Positions 25,652 to 35,054 of a stretch of DNA of 64,000 nt are shown here, one piece after another. Position 1 is the first letter of the stretch, and each line of letters begins with the position of its first letter. The translations under genes were made by a program, and so were the position numbers. The DNA comes from CAWCDJ01 sp963796485 (GTDB lineage: Bacteria > Acidobacteriota > Terriglobia > Bryobacterales > Bryobacteraceae): NCBI GenBank assembly GCA_963796485.1, contig CAWCLV010000001.1, positions 1,240,001 through 1,304,000 on the forward strand. Reading direction: 5' to 3'. Below the pieces are notes generated by a model. It made no database searches and was not told where the DNA came from. It saw nothing but the letters and a program-made list of their open reading frames with translations.

Positions 25652-27307
25652 CTACTGAGCCGCCGGCGGCTCGAAGTACATCTGCGCAAGGTCGGGCTTC
25701 TCGCGGATCGCCTTCCGCCAGTAGGACCGGGCCTCTTCTTCCTGGCCCATCGCCATCAGCGCATGGCCCAGGTTGAGCAGGGCTTCGGCAAACTGCGGAT
25801 CTTCGCTCAGCGCCCGCTGGTAGAAGCTCACGGCATCGGCCGGCTGGCCTCGCTTCTGGCAGATCAGTCCGGCGTTGTAGTACAGCTCCGGGCTCTTCTC
25901 GCCGAGTTCGATCAGCTTCTTGTGGAGTTCGTAGGCGGCCTCGAAGTCCTGTTGCTCCAGAGCCAGCGCAGCCAGCCCGCGAACCGCATCCGAGGAATCC
26001 GGGCGGATCATGAGCGTCTCCTGGAACGAACGTCGCGCCGCTTCCGGATTACCGGACCGCGCGTACGCAATCCCGGCATTCAGGTGGGCTTCCGGCCAGT
26101 CCGGCTTCTGGGCCAGGCAGAGCTGGAAAGCTTCGGCGCTGCCTACGTAGTCGCCCTGCAACAGCCTGAGGTAGCCCAGGCGGAAGGAGGCGTCGCACCA
26201 TTCGGGCGCCGATTGCGGTACCTTTGCGTACAATTCCTCGGCTCGCGAGCGCTCGCCCTGCTGTTCCAGAACCAGCGCCAGGTTCCACATCACGTCGGAT
26301 TGGTTCGGCTCGATCGCCAGCGCCTTCTCATAGGCGGCGCGGGCGGCGGGCAGGTCCGAAAGTTCCTGGTGTGCGACCCCGAGGTTCAGGAACGCCTGGG
26401 CGGCATTCGGATTCAACTGCGTCGCCTGGTTATACGCCTGGGCCGCTTTCTGGTGGTTCCCCATCTTGTGGTAGGCCACGCCCAGATTGAACCAGCTCTC
26501 GAAGCGGTCCGGAGCCTGTTCGGAGAGGTTGCGGCAGTAGCGGGCCGCGCTGAGGTAGTCGCCATCGGCGAACGCAAGGCTGGCCAGTGCCTCCATCGCC
26601 ACCATGGAATCCGGCTGCAACTCCACCAGCATTTCGGCATACCGGCGCACCGACTCCGGATCCTTCTTCTCGAGGAACATCGCCACCATGTTCGAGAGCG
26701 CCTCCTCGCACCGCGGGTTGCGCGCCAGGACTTTGCGGTATTGCTCCACGGCTTCGGCGTGCCGTCCGGTCTGCTGAAAGACCACGGCCTTCCCGAACAG
26801 CGCCTGCTCGTTTTCGGGGAAGAGACTCAGGTACTTCTCGAGCGGATCGAGGGCCTGTTCCGGCTTGCCGACGTGCAGCAGCGAAAGGCCGAGCCCGAGG
26901 AATGCATCCACGCGCGTCGGGTCCGCTTCGCCGGCATACTGGAAGGACTCCGCCGCCTCACTCCACTTCTTCAGATGGCCGTAGCACACACCGAGGTTGA
27001 AGTGCGCTGTGCGATGCAGCGGGTCGAGATCGGCCAGCGCCGCGTAAGTCTGGGATGCGGCGTCGTAATCGTGCATCTCATATTGGATGTGTCCCAGCGC
27101 CGTGTACAGGCCCGGCTCGCGCTCGCCGCTCTCAATGGCTTTGCTGAGTAGCCGCGCCGCGCCTTCCAGCTTGCCTTCCAGGTGCAGCGAAACCGCTTTC
27201 GAAAGAGTGCGGTTCACCCGCTTCTGCTGTTTCAGCTCGGTAATAGGTGTGACTCCGGGCGGCAGCGACGGGCTGACGGCCGATTCGGTTGCGCTCAGGA
27301 ATTCCAT
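25652..27307 (-). CDS. Tetratricopeptide-repeat protein
   Basis: 551 residues, nearly all TPR. About twelve 34-residue repeats can be followed from residue 45 to 540, with the usual W/L-G-Y-A-F-A-P pattern (AAQAFLNLGVAHQELSDLP, SPELYYNAGLICQKRG). There is no signal peptide or membrane segment, so it is expected in the cytoplasm as a protein-binding scaffold. Its ATG 27307 lies inside the 3' end of the 1287-aa gene (13-bp overlap), so the two are translationally coupled and probably work together. The binding partner is not visible. Confidence 0.92.
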   Translation of the reverse strand: MEFLSATESAVSPSLPPGVTPITELKQQKRVNRTLSKAVSLHLEGKLEGAARLLSKAIESGEREPGLYTALGHIQYEMHDYDAASQTYAALADLDPLHRTAHFNLGVCYGHLKKWSEAAESFQYAGEADPTRVDAFLGLGLSLLHVGKPEQALDPLEKYLSLFPENEQALFGKAVVFQQTGRHAEAVEQYRKVLARNPRCEEALSNMVAMFLEKKDPESVRRYAEMLVELQPDSMVAMEALASLAFADGDYLSAARYCRNLSEQAPDRFESWFNLGVAYHKMGNHQKAAQAYNQATQLNPNAAQAFLNLGVAHQELSDLPAARAAYEKALAIEPNQSDVMWNLALVLEQQGERSRAEELYAKVPQSAPEWCDASFRLGYLRLLQGDYVGSAEAFQLCLAQKPDWPEAHLNAGIAYARSGNPEAARRSFQETLMIRPDSSDAVRGLAALALEQQDFEAAYELHKKLIELGEKSPELYYNAGLICQKRGQPADAVSFYQRALSEDPQFAEALLNLGHALMAMGQEEEARSYWRKAIREKPDLAQMYFEPPAAQ

Positions 27308-30300
27308 GCTGGGATCCTCCAGTTCATCTGTCTGCTGGCCCCTCGGGGCGCGAAATTGAATTCAGTCTCTACTTCCAACGCGGCATCCACCACGAAATCG
27401 TGAGCGCGCGGAATCTTCGGGGCGGGGGAGTCCGGCGGCAGGCCGGAGTTCCACAATTCCGCCGTACGGTTCGCTTCGTCTCCCGCAAAATAAGAGCAGA
27501 AGCGGCCGATCCAATCCTGGTTCTTGGATACCTTGGCCCAGTACAGCCGGGCTGATTCGCCGGCTTCACTGAAGAAGCCGACCGCTCCGGCGCCGGGCGT
27601 ATCGTCGGTCCACGAATCGACCTTTTCGCCTTCGATCGAAGCGGTGAAGCGGTTGCCCTTCACATCCACCGTCACGTGGTAGGCCTCATTGTTGTGGAAC
27701 ATGACGGAAAGGGGCGTCTCGACCTTGTGGCCCTTCTTTCCGCCGACCACAGGGTAGTGGACCATGGCGATCACCGGCCGCAGGCCAGGCTCCACCACGG
27801 TGAACTTCATGGCGTAGTAGTTTTTCTTATCCCGCGCCCGCATCACCCAGCTCATGCTCTTCTTTTCGATCTGGCCGTAGAACTCCAGCCGGTAATCCTG
27901 GAAGGTCTGAGTGGGCCGGAAAAGGGCCAGGTCGCCGACCCGGACGTAGCCGTCGGGGCTGTGGGCCCAACCGGGCGCATAGGATTTCGACCCGGAGCCC
28001 CATGCCTCCATGCCCCCGTGGAACGTGTCGCCCACCGAGACTGCCGCCCGCGAAGCGAGGGACTGCCGGATTCGCGCCAGGGGACCTTTCGGCGGCACCG
28101 CTGCGCGCGCTACCACTGGCTGCGGGTCTTCCGAAATCTGCGGCGCGGCGGTGTCGCGGGCAACGTTCGCCGGCGGCTTGCCGATTTCCGCGAGCCGCGA
28201 TCCGCTCCAAAGCGCGAACATCACCATGATCCCCGCCGCAACCTTTCCCACCCAGCCCAATCTGGAAGAGGAAGTGCGCTTCCGCGCTTCCGGCAGGGAG
28301 AAGATCTCGGCAATAGCCGGTCCCTTGCGGGCAGGCTTCGGTACTTCCGGCTCTTCGAGCGTCTCGAAGGCGGGTTTCAGTTGGAACCGCAGCGCGGCCG
28401 GAGGAATCGGAGGCGGCGCCCAGGCCAGGCGGCTCGAAGGCGCCCCGGAACCCCGCTGGCAGTAATATTCCAGGCCGTACAGCCCCGGTTCCGGTATCTG
28501 CGGAGTGGGCCGTTGGATCTCGACGGGAGGCGCCTGTGCCGTAACCGTCTCTACCGGTCTGAGCGGGATGGACGCCATCACCGCGGCGGCCGAACGCGCC
28601 GCGGCGGGGTAGATCTCAGTGACTCCGGCCGGAGCGAGCCGCACGCGCGCCGCCACCGGCGGGATGTCCGGCACGGCCGGGGAGCGGCGGATCGGAATCG
28701 GCAGCTTCGTAGTGGACGGGATCGACTCGACAGGCGAGGCCTGCGGGCCATTCGCCGCGCGAGCCAGGGCGGCCTCGCGGGGCGCGCCTTGAATCGTGCG
28801 GCCGATCCGGTGCGGCAGCGCCGGGAGAGCCACCTGCGATTGCAGCGGGAGCGGCCGGAAAACGGGCTTGACGAAAGCCGCCGCCGGTTCCGCGGCATCC
28901 GGCCGCGCGAACCGCGGAACGAACGGCACGAACGGCGAAACCAGCGAAACCGAAAATGCCGGAGCGGTCGCGGCGATCGACGGCGCGATTTCCTTCGCCA
29001 CCGACGAGGCCAGCCATCGCTCCGCGGGCTCGGCGGCGGGCAATGGCATGAAGGTGTCGACAACCGCGGGGGGCGCTTCGCCCGGATCGCGGAGGATGTT
29101 CGGGACCACCGGAGCTACGGCGAATGGCAACTCGCGGGCGCCGTCCTGCGGCTCGATCTCACTTGCCACGGCCATCGCGAGCCAATTCTCCACCGGCTCG
29201 GCGGCAGGCAATGCAAGCGCGGGTGGCGCTTCGCCTGCATCGCGAAAGACGTTCGGGACGACCGCGTTCAGGGCCGGCGGCATCAGGCGAAGATCGGCCA
29301 GTGGCGCCGCCATCGGGCTCGCAAAGGCAGTCGCAAGCCAGCGCTCCACCGGCTCGGCGGCGGGCAATGGCATGAAGGTGTCGGCAAGCGCGGGTGGCGC
29401 TTCGCCTGCATCGCGAAAGACGTTCGGGACGACCGCGTTCAGGGCCGGCGGCATCAGGCGAAGATTGGCCTGTGGCGCCGCCATCGGGCTCGCAAAGGCA
29501 GTCGCAAGCCAGCGCTCCACCGGCTCGGCGGCGGGCAATGGCATGAAGGTGTCGGCAAGCGCGGGTGGCGCTTCGCCTGCATCGCGAAAGACGTTCGGGA
29601 CGACCGCGTTCAGGGCCGGCGGCATCAGGCGAAGATTGGCCTGTGGCGCCGCCATCGGGCTCGCAAAGGCAGTCGCAAGCCAGCGCTCCACCGGCTCGGC
29701 GGCGGGCAATGGCATGAAGGTGTCGGCAAGCGCGGGTGGCGCTTCGCCTGCATCGCGAAAGACGTTCGGGACGACCGCGTTCAGGGCCGGCGGCATCAGG
29801 CGGAGATCGGCCTGTGGCGCCGCCATCGGGCTCGCAAAGGCAGTCGCAAGCCAGCGCTCCACCGGTTCCGCGGCGGGCGTCCGCGCGATATCGGCGAGTG
29901 CGGGCGGCTCCCCGGCGGGGTCGCGGAAGATTTCGGCGCCATGTGGGGCCACCGCGAACGGGATGATTTGCGCGTCGTGGGTGCCTGCCTCAAGCGTTGC
30001 GGACATCGCCGCGACTGCCGGCCGTTCCACGGCCTCGGGCGCCGGTCCCGGGAGCGCTTCCGCCAGGGCGGGGGCACATGCGGTGACGGTGTCAGGGAAG
30101 TGCGGCAGCGCCACGTTGGCGTTCCAGACCGGTCCGGCGCCGGCAACGCGCAGCCAGTGTTCAACCGGTTCCGGGGCAGGCGTTTGGGCCCAATTCTCGC
30201 AAGCAGCCGGGGGCAGTTCTCCAGCGTCGCGGAAAACGGCGGCCCACGCGATCTCCATCCCGAATGCCTCGAAATGCACGGCCGGGAGCGCGAGCCCCAG

Positions 30301-31158
30301 GTGGCCTGCCATTGCGATTTCGATCCACCGCTCGGCGGCCTGGGCCCCGGGGCACCACATCCAGGCCTCGACCGGCTTCGGCGGCTTTCCGTTGCTGTCG
30401 TAGAAGCACTCGGCTGCCTCAAAGGAGACTTGGAGTTGTGGCGCCGATACGGTCCGCGGTTCGAGCTGGGGCTCGAGCGAGAATGCCAGGGACAGCCAGC
30501 GCTCCGCAGGTTGGGGTGCGATGGTGGCGCACGATTGCCACGCGGTCCGGGTCAGCGGCGGCACTGAAGGGCCCTGGAGAACTTCCATCTCCGGCCGGGC
30601 CCACGCTGCGCTCGATACGGAACGCGGGGCTTTCGCCACGTCCGCCGCGTTGCACACCGGGGGCAGGTGTTCCAGGATACCGGCCAGGGGAATTCTGCCG
30701 CCCAGAGCGGCTGCGGGAGGCGCAGGGGGCGCGACGGCCTGGCACATAAGTGCGGCAGCGGCATCCGCCAGTTGCGGCGTCCCGGCCGGCTCCTCGGCTT
30801 CCGGCAACCCCGCATTGAAAAGCTCGTTTCCCAGGACTTTGTCCAACTCGAGGGGCCAGCCTCCGACCCGTGCCGGAAAAGAGCTGTAGGATTTGTCCCA
30901 ACGGCGCCACGTGGGGTGCACGAATGATTCCACCGGAGAAAGGTGGAATTGGAATCCTGCCACCCCTTTGGGTGCTGGATCCTGAACTGCGGCAATTTGG
31001 CCCAGAACTCTCCCCAGCCTCTCCCCATACCGTTTGCGGTGGAGAGAGCTGCAAAACTCACTGTCCCGGAGTTGCCGGAACGGGCCGATTTCTTTACCGC
31101 AATATAGACAGCCCACAAATGCCTGCAATACTACTCGTACTATTTTAGTTATTAGCAC
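27295..31158 (-). CDS. Zinc-finger / 57-residue-repeat / TM / lectin-fold protein, undescribed type
   Basis: 1287 residues. An N-terminal cysteine knuckle (Cys17, Cys20, Cys36, His40: CLYCGKEIGPFRQLRDSEFC) is followed by about 750 Pro/Ala-rich residues built of a repeated motif, GEAPPALADTFMPLPAAEP then VERWLATAFAS. At least ten copies vary in quality; four in the middle are nearly identical. A single membrane helix (GWVGKVAAGIMVMFALWSG, about 967-986) leads to a C-terminal beta-sandwich of about 200 residues resembling LamG/DUF1080-type folds (YRLEFYGQIEKKSMSWVMRA, NNEAYHVTVDVKGNRFTASI). I infer cytoplasmic N-terminus and periplasmic C-terminus. The GTG start is uncertain. It is coupled to the TPR gene. 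No function can be named. Confidence 0.75.
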   Translation of the reverse strand: MLITKIVRVVLQAFVGCLYCGKEIGPFRQLRDSEFCSSLHRKRYGERLGRVLGQIAAVQDPAPKGVAGFQFHLSPVESFVHPTWRRWDKSYSSFPARVGGWPLELDKVLGNELFNAGLPEAEEPAGTPQLADAAAALMCQAVAPPAPPAAALGGRIPLAGILEHLPPVCNAADVAKAPRSVSSAAWARPEMEVLQGPSVPPLTRTAWQSCATIAPQPAERWLSLAFSLEPQLEPRTVSAPQLQVSFEAAECFYDSNGKPPKPVEAWMWCPGAQAAERWIEIAMAGHLGLALPAVHFEAFGMEIAWAAVFRDAGELPPAACENWAQTPAPEPVEHWLRVAGAGPVWNANVALPHFPDTVTACAPALAEALPGPAPEAVERPAVAAMSATLEAGTHDAQIIPFAVAPHGAEIFRDPAGEPPALADIARTPAAEPVERWLATAFASPMAAPQADLRLMPPALNAVVPNVFRDAGEAPPALADTFMPLPAAEPVERWLATAFASPMAAPQANLRLMPPALNAVVPNVFRDAGEAPPALADTFMPLPAAEPVERWLATAFASPMAAPQANLRLMPPALNAVVPNVFRDAGEAPPALADTFMPLPAAEPVERWLATAFASPMAAPLADLRLMPPALNAVVPNVFRDAGEAPPALALPAAEPVENWLAMAVASEIEPQDGARELPFAVAPVVPNILRDPGEAPPAVVDTFMPLPAAEPAERWLASSVAKEIAPSIAATAPAFSVSLVSPFVPFVPRFARPDAAEPAAAFVKPVFRPLPLQSQVALPALPHRIGRTIQGAPREAALARAANGPQASPVESIPSTTKLPIPIRRSPAVPDIPPVAARVRLAPAGVTEIYPAAARSAAAVMASIPLRPVETVTAQAPPVEIQRPTPQIPEPGLYGLEYYCQRGSGAPSSRLAWAPPPIPPAALRFQLKPAFETLEEPEVPKPARKGPAIAEIFSLPEARKRTSSSRLGWVGKVAAGIMVMFALWSGSRLAEIGKPPANVARDTAAPQISEDPQPVVARAAVPPKGPLARIRQSLASRAAVSVGDTFHGGMEAWGSGSKSYAPGWAHSPDGYVRVGDLALFRPTQTFQDYRLEFYGQIEKKSMSWVMRARDKKNYYAMKFTVVEPGLRPVIAMVHYPVVGGKKGHKVETPLSVMFHNNEAYHVTVDVKGNRFTASIEGEKVDSWTDDTPGAGAVGFFSEAGESARLYWAKVSKNQDWIGRFCSYFAGDEANRTAELWNSGLPPDSPAPKIPRAHDFVVDAALEVETEFNFAPRGASRQMNWRIPAWNS
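29241..29866 (-). repeat. 171-bp in-gene tandem repeats
   Basis: The string CGCGAAAGAC recurs at 29241, 29412, 29583 and 29754, exactly 171 bp (57 codons) apart, and the DNA between is nearly identical, including third positions. Degenerate protein-level copies continue on both sides. Identity at silent sites points to recent expansion or gene conversion. Confidence 0.95.
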
Positions 31159-31308
31159 GAAAAGCCTGCCCGGCTATCCCTCGCTTTAGGAGACAAAGTT
31201 CCATAAATTCCGTTAACTGTTTTTGTTATCCAAAGTAGGTAATCAGGCGGAATTGACGGCCTTGCACACGGCCGCCGACGGTTGTGAGAGACTCGTTTCT
31301 TTGGAGCC

Positions 31309-33159
31309 GTGTTGCGTAGAACCGGTGTGATCTTTCTTCAATTTGCAGCCCTCGCCATGGCCGCCGGCCAGCCATTTGCCGCGCAGGATTATTGGAACTG
31401 GCGAACCGCGGGCGACCCGTGCATCAGTTCGGACGGGAAGGTGGTGGTATATGCCGGGAGGTGGAACGACCGCGCCGCAGGTGCCGGCTTTAGCAACTTG
31501 CGGGTCGCCGCGACGGATGGCGGCGCCGAGCGGTCATTCACCCAAGGCGGGTGGCAGGACAACTCGCCGCGATGGTCCCCCGGGAACGATCGCATCGCCT
31601 GGATCTCCGACCGGAACGGAAAATCGGAGATTCGCATTCGCTATTGGAAGTCCCCAAAAGACACAGTAATTTCGGGTGGTAATTTACCGCTTTCGCTCGC
31701 CTGGTCGGCGGACGGAACTCTTCTTACATATAGCGCCCTCGTGCCGGCGGAGGATGCCCCTCCGGCGTGGGCGCCGCCGGCCATCCTGAAATACCTGCGG
31801 GGCGGGCCGGCGGAGCGGAGGGCCATCTTCGTGGCCGAGGCGTCCGGGGGCGCACCGCGCCGCATCACTTCCGGGGGATCGGATTATACGGATCCGGCAT
31901 GGATGCTCGACAGCCGGAACGTGGTCGCCGTCCGCGGCGGGTCCGAAATCGTCTCCATTCCGATAGCCGGCGGCGAGGTCCGCACGCTGATGCGCGCCGA
32001 GGCGCGGCTCGCCGGTCCGCTGCCCTCGCCGGACGGCCGCAAAGTCGCCTGGCTCGCTACGGCGACCCGCCCGAGCAGCTACACCCTCCGCAGGCTCTGG
32101 GTGATGAATGCCGACGGTTCGCGCGCGAAGGTCCTGGCCGGCGCACTCGACCGGGATCCCGAGTCGCCGCAGTGGAGCCCCGATTCCCGCACCATCTATT
32201 TCCTCGCAGATGATCGCGGGTCCACCCACGTCTACGCCGCCCGCAACGACGGCAGCGCGCGCCAGGTGACGAACCGGCCGGAACGGCTGCGCGGGCTTTC
32301 GCTTGCGGATAACGGCCGCGCGGCCAGCGTCCGATCCACCGAAAACGCGTCGGACGACGTGGTCTCATTCACGGTCGATGTGCCTTCCGAGCCGGTGACC
32401 GCGGCCTCGCCAAACGGGTTGATGCTTGCCGGGCGCGAGCAAGGCCCCATCGATGCGCTCGCGTTCCCATCCGATGGCCGCACGGTTCAGGCCTGGTTGG
32501 TGAAGCCGCCCGGATTCGACCCGGGCAGGAAATATCCGCTGCTGCTCGACATTCAGGATTCGCCGCGGCGGATGTACGGTGGGGCCATCGATCTTCGTTC
32601 CCAGATTATTGCTGCGCGCGGCTGGGTGGTTCTTCACGTGAATCCGCGCGGCACTCCCGGCTACGGGGAGCAGTTCGGGAACCTGCTTCCGACCGGCTAC
32701 CCCGGCGACGACTACGACGACCTGATGCGTGCGGTGGATTTCGTCCTCGCCAAAGGCTACATAGACCCGAAGCGCCTGGCGATTTCCGGGGGGTTGCTGG
32801 CGGCTTGGACCATCGGCCACACCAACCGGTTCCATGCCGCGATTGCGCGCCGACCGATCGTGGACTGGGCAACCGATGTCGCCACCAACCCCGACGGCCG
32901 CCGCCGCGCCGCCGAGTGGATGGGGGCGATGCCGTGGGAAGATCCCGGCCAGTATACGAGCCGCTCGCCGCTGTATTTCCTCGGCCGCGTCGAGACGCCG
33001 ACGCTGATTCTAGCCGGCGAGACGGACCCGGAAAGCGAGGAACTCTACTTCGCGCTGCGGCAGAAGAAGGTGCCCTCCGCGCTGGTGCGTCTGCCCGGCC
33101 ACGGTCCCGGGGCGCGCGTGCTCGAACTGGAGACCGTTCTGGCCTGGCTGAGCAGGTAG
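31309..33159 (+). CDS. S9-family (prolyl oligopeptidase-like) protein lacking the nucleophile Ser
   Basis: About 616 residues with a signal-like start (FLQFAALAMAAGQPFA). Residues 30-340 contain WD40-like beta-propeller blades (SPRWSPGNDRIAWISDRNG, SPQWSPDSRTIYFLADDRG). Residues 370-616 are an alpha/beta-hydrolase domain (LLDIQDSPRRMYGG, VLHVNPRGTPGYGE, acid Asp in LAGETDPESEE, possible His in LPGHGPG). The nucleophile elbow, normally GGSYGG followed by a Trp-x-x-Gly-His-Thr helix, reads ISGGLLAAWTIGHT: four residues including the Ser are missing. It is probably not a serine peptidase. GTG 31309, TTG 31312 (GGAG 5 nt upstream) and GTG 31327 are possible starts. The PQQ dehydrogenase gene follows after 11 bp. 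Confidence 0.85.
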   Translation: MLRRTGVIFLQFAALAMAAGQPFAAQDYWNWRTAGDPCISSDGKVVVYAGRWNDRAAGAGFSNLRVAATDGGAERSFTQGGWQDNSPRWSPGNDRIAWISDRNGKSEIRIRYWKSPKDTVISGGNLPLSLAWSADGTLLTYSALVPAEDAPPAWAPPAILKYLRGGPAERRAIFVAEASGGAPRRITSGGSDYTDPAWMLDSRNVVAVRGGSEIVSIPIAGGEVRTLMRAEARLAGPLPSPDGRKVAWLATATRPSSYTLRRLWVMNADGSRAKVLAGALDRDPESPQWSPDSRTIYFLADDRGSTHVYAARNDGSARQVTNRPERLRGLSLADNGRAASVRSTENASDDVVSFTVDVPSEPVTAASPNGLMLAGREQGPIDALAFPSDGRTVQAWLVKPPGFDPGRKYPLLLDIQDSPRRMYGGAIDLRSQIIAARGWVVLHVNPRGTPGYGEQFGNLLPTGYPGDDYDDLMRAVDFVLAKGYIDPKRLAISGGLLAAWTIGHTNRFHAAIARRPIVDWATDVATNPDGRRRAAEWMGAMPWEDPGQYTSRSPLYFLGRVETPTLILAGETDPESEELYFALRQKKVPSALVRLPGHGPGARVLELETVLAWLSR

Positions 33160-33170
33160 ACTGTTCTCAT

Positions 33171-35054
33171 ATGCACCGGATGGCTGTCTTCCTTTTGGCC
33201 GTGGCCTGTCCTGTTCTGCTCACCTCCTTTGCGGGGAAAGACGGTTCCGACTGGCCCGTCTATGGCCACGATGCCGGCGGAACGCGGTATTCGCCGCTCT
33301 CCGCCATCAATCGACGGAATGTCACGCAACTGCACGTGGCCTGGACGTATCGCACGGGCGACGCCTACACGCCGCCGCACGGCCGGCCGGCCGCATTCGA
33401 ATCCACTCCGCTCTATATCGGCGGGACCCTCTACCTGACGACGCCGCTGGGCCGCGTGATCGCGCTCGACCCGCTCAGTGGGAAGCCGCGCTGGTCTTAC
33501 GACGCGAAGGTCCCGAAAGACGCGGGCTTCGGCGATTTCACCAATCGCGGAGCGGCCGCCTGGAAGCCGGCTTCGGGGCCGATGCGCCTGTTCCTGGCCA
33601 CCATCGATGCCCGCCTGGTGGCGCTGGACGCCTCGACCGGTAAACCCTGCGCCGATTTCGGCGATAACGGCATTGTCAACCTGCGCAGCGGCCTGCGCAT
33701 TCCGCCCGACCCGAAGCGGTTCGCCGACTACGAAGAGACTTCGCCGCCCGCGGTGGTCGGCGATACCGTGATCGTCGGCTCGGGAATTTCGGACAACAAC
33801 CGGACCGACCAGCCGTCGGGCGAGGTGCGCGGTTTCGACGCGCGCAGCGGGAAACCGAAATGGTCTTGGGATCCGATTCCGCAACTGCCCAAAACCGGCG
33901 CGGCGAATGCGTGGTCCGTGATCGTGGCGGACCCGGCGCGCGGACTCGTCTTCGTGCCGACGGGCAGCGCCAGCCCCGACTACTTCGGCGGCGAGCGCCC
34001 TGGCGACAACCGTTATGCGGATTCCGTCGTCGCCCTCCGCGCGGATACGGGCAAACTCGTCTGGGGCTTTCAGACGGTCCACCACAATTTGTGGGATTAC
34101 GACGTGGCCTCTCCGCCCGTGCTGTTCGACGTGCACCGCAACGGCCGGACCATCGCTGCGATCGGTGCCGGCTCGAAGACCGGTAACTTCTTCATCCTCG
34201 ATCGTGAGACCGGGAAGCCGATCTTCGGGGTGGAGGAGCGCCCGGTGCCGAAAAGCGACGTGCCCGGCGAAATGGCCTCACCCACTCAACCGTTTCCCCT
34301 GGCTCCACCGGCGCTTGCCGCGCAGCACGTCGATCCATCGAAGATCCTGGGTGCCGGAGCCGACCGGAATTGGTGCGTGGAACACATCTCCGGGCTCCGC
34401 TCCGAAGGGATCTTCACGCCGCCGAGCGTCCGCGGATCGCTCATCATCCCGGGAAATATAGGCGGCATGGCCTGGGGCGGGGCGGCATACGACCCGAACA
34501 GCCGCCTGGTGATCATCCCGATCAACAACCTGGCGGCGGAAGTGCGGTTGATTCCGCGCGCCGATTTCGACCGCGAAGCATCTCAGCCCGGACGGAATAT
34601 CATCGGCGACTGGGAATTTGCGCGGCAAACCGGGACACCCTACGGCATGGCGCGGCGTTTTCTGTTCGCGCCTGGCGGGACGCCGTGCACGCCGCCGCCG
34701 TTTGGCACGTTGAACGCCGTGGATGCCGATAGCGCCCGGATCCGTTGGAGCGTGCCGCTGGGCCAGTTCAGTTCCGCGCCGCCATCGTTGGGCTCGCCTT
34801 CGCTGGGCGGCCCGATGGTGACCGCCGGCGGCCTGGTGTTTATGGCCGGAACGCTGGACCCGGCGCTGCGCGCCTTCGACATCGCCACCGGCAAGGAACT
34901 CTGGAAAGCCACGCTGCCCACCAGCGCGCGTTCGATGCCGATGACGTTCCAGGCGCCCGACGGCCGGCAGATGGTCGTCATCTCCGCCGGCGGCCACGGC
35001 ATCCCCGGAGGCCCCCCGCTGGGTGACTTTGTCATCGCCTTTACGCTGGATTAG
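33171..35054 (+). CDS. PQQ-dependent quinoprotein dehydrogenase, exported
   Basis: 627 residues from ATG 33171 with a signal peptide (MHRMAVFLLAVACPVLLTSFA). The eight-bladed propeller begins DWPVYGHDAGGTRYSPLSAI, the standard opening of PQQ glucose/alcohol dehydrogenases, and blades carry the Trp-docking pattern (LDPLSGKPRWSYDA, DRETGKPIFGVEE, IATGKELWKATLP). HHNLWDYDVASPPVLFD matches the membrane-GDH-like family. There is no N-terminal membrane domain and no cytochrome c domain, so it should be periplasmic and donate electrons to a separate carrier. The substrate, a sugar or alcohol, is unknown. The frame upstream of 33171 is antisense noise. Its last 100 bp are copied twice downstream. Confidence 0.92.
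   Translation: MHRMAVFLLAVACPVLLTSFAGKDGSDWPVYGHDAGGTRYSPLSAINRRNVTQLHVAWTYRTGDAYTPPHGRPAAFESTPLYIGGTLYLTTPLGRVIALDPLSGKPRWSYDAKVPKDAGFGDFTNRGAAAWKPASGPMRLFLATIDARLVALDASTGKPCADFGDNGIVNLRSGLRIPPDPKRFADYEETSPPAVVGDTVIVGSGISDNNRTDQPSGEVRGFDARSGKPKWSWDPIPQLPKTGAANAWSVIVADPARGLVFVPTGSASPDYFGGERPGDNRYADSVVALRADTGKLVWGFQTVHHNLWDYDVASPPVLFDVHRNGRTIAAIGAGSKTGNFFILDRETGKPIFGVEERPVPKSDVPGEMASPTQPFPLAPPALAAQHVDPSKILGAGADRNWCVEHISGLRSEGIFTPPSVRGSLIIPGNIGGMAWGGAAYDPNSRLVIIPINNLAAEVRLIPRADFDREASQPGRNIIGDWEFARQTGTPYGMARRFLFAPGGTPCTPPPFGTLNAVDADSARIRWSVPLGQFSSAPPSLGSPSLGGPMVTAGGLVFMAGTLDPALRAFDIATGKELWKATLPTSARSMPMTFQAPDGRQMVVISAGGHGIPGGPPLGDFVIAFTLD

Noticed and set aside
27676..30567. 963-codon plus-strand frame with repeated GGGQWHEGVGKRGWRF-like peptides
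   Set aside because: Antisense of the 171-bp repeats in the 1287-aa gene; it has no start signal and no domain.
31159..31308. Riboswitch or sRNA in the AT-rich divergent gap
   Set aside because: The gap is AT-rich as for promoters, but I could not trace any conserved aptamer fold or terminator.
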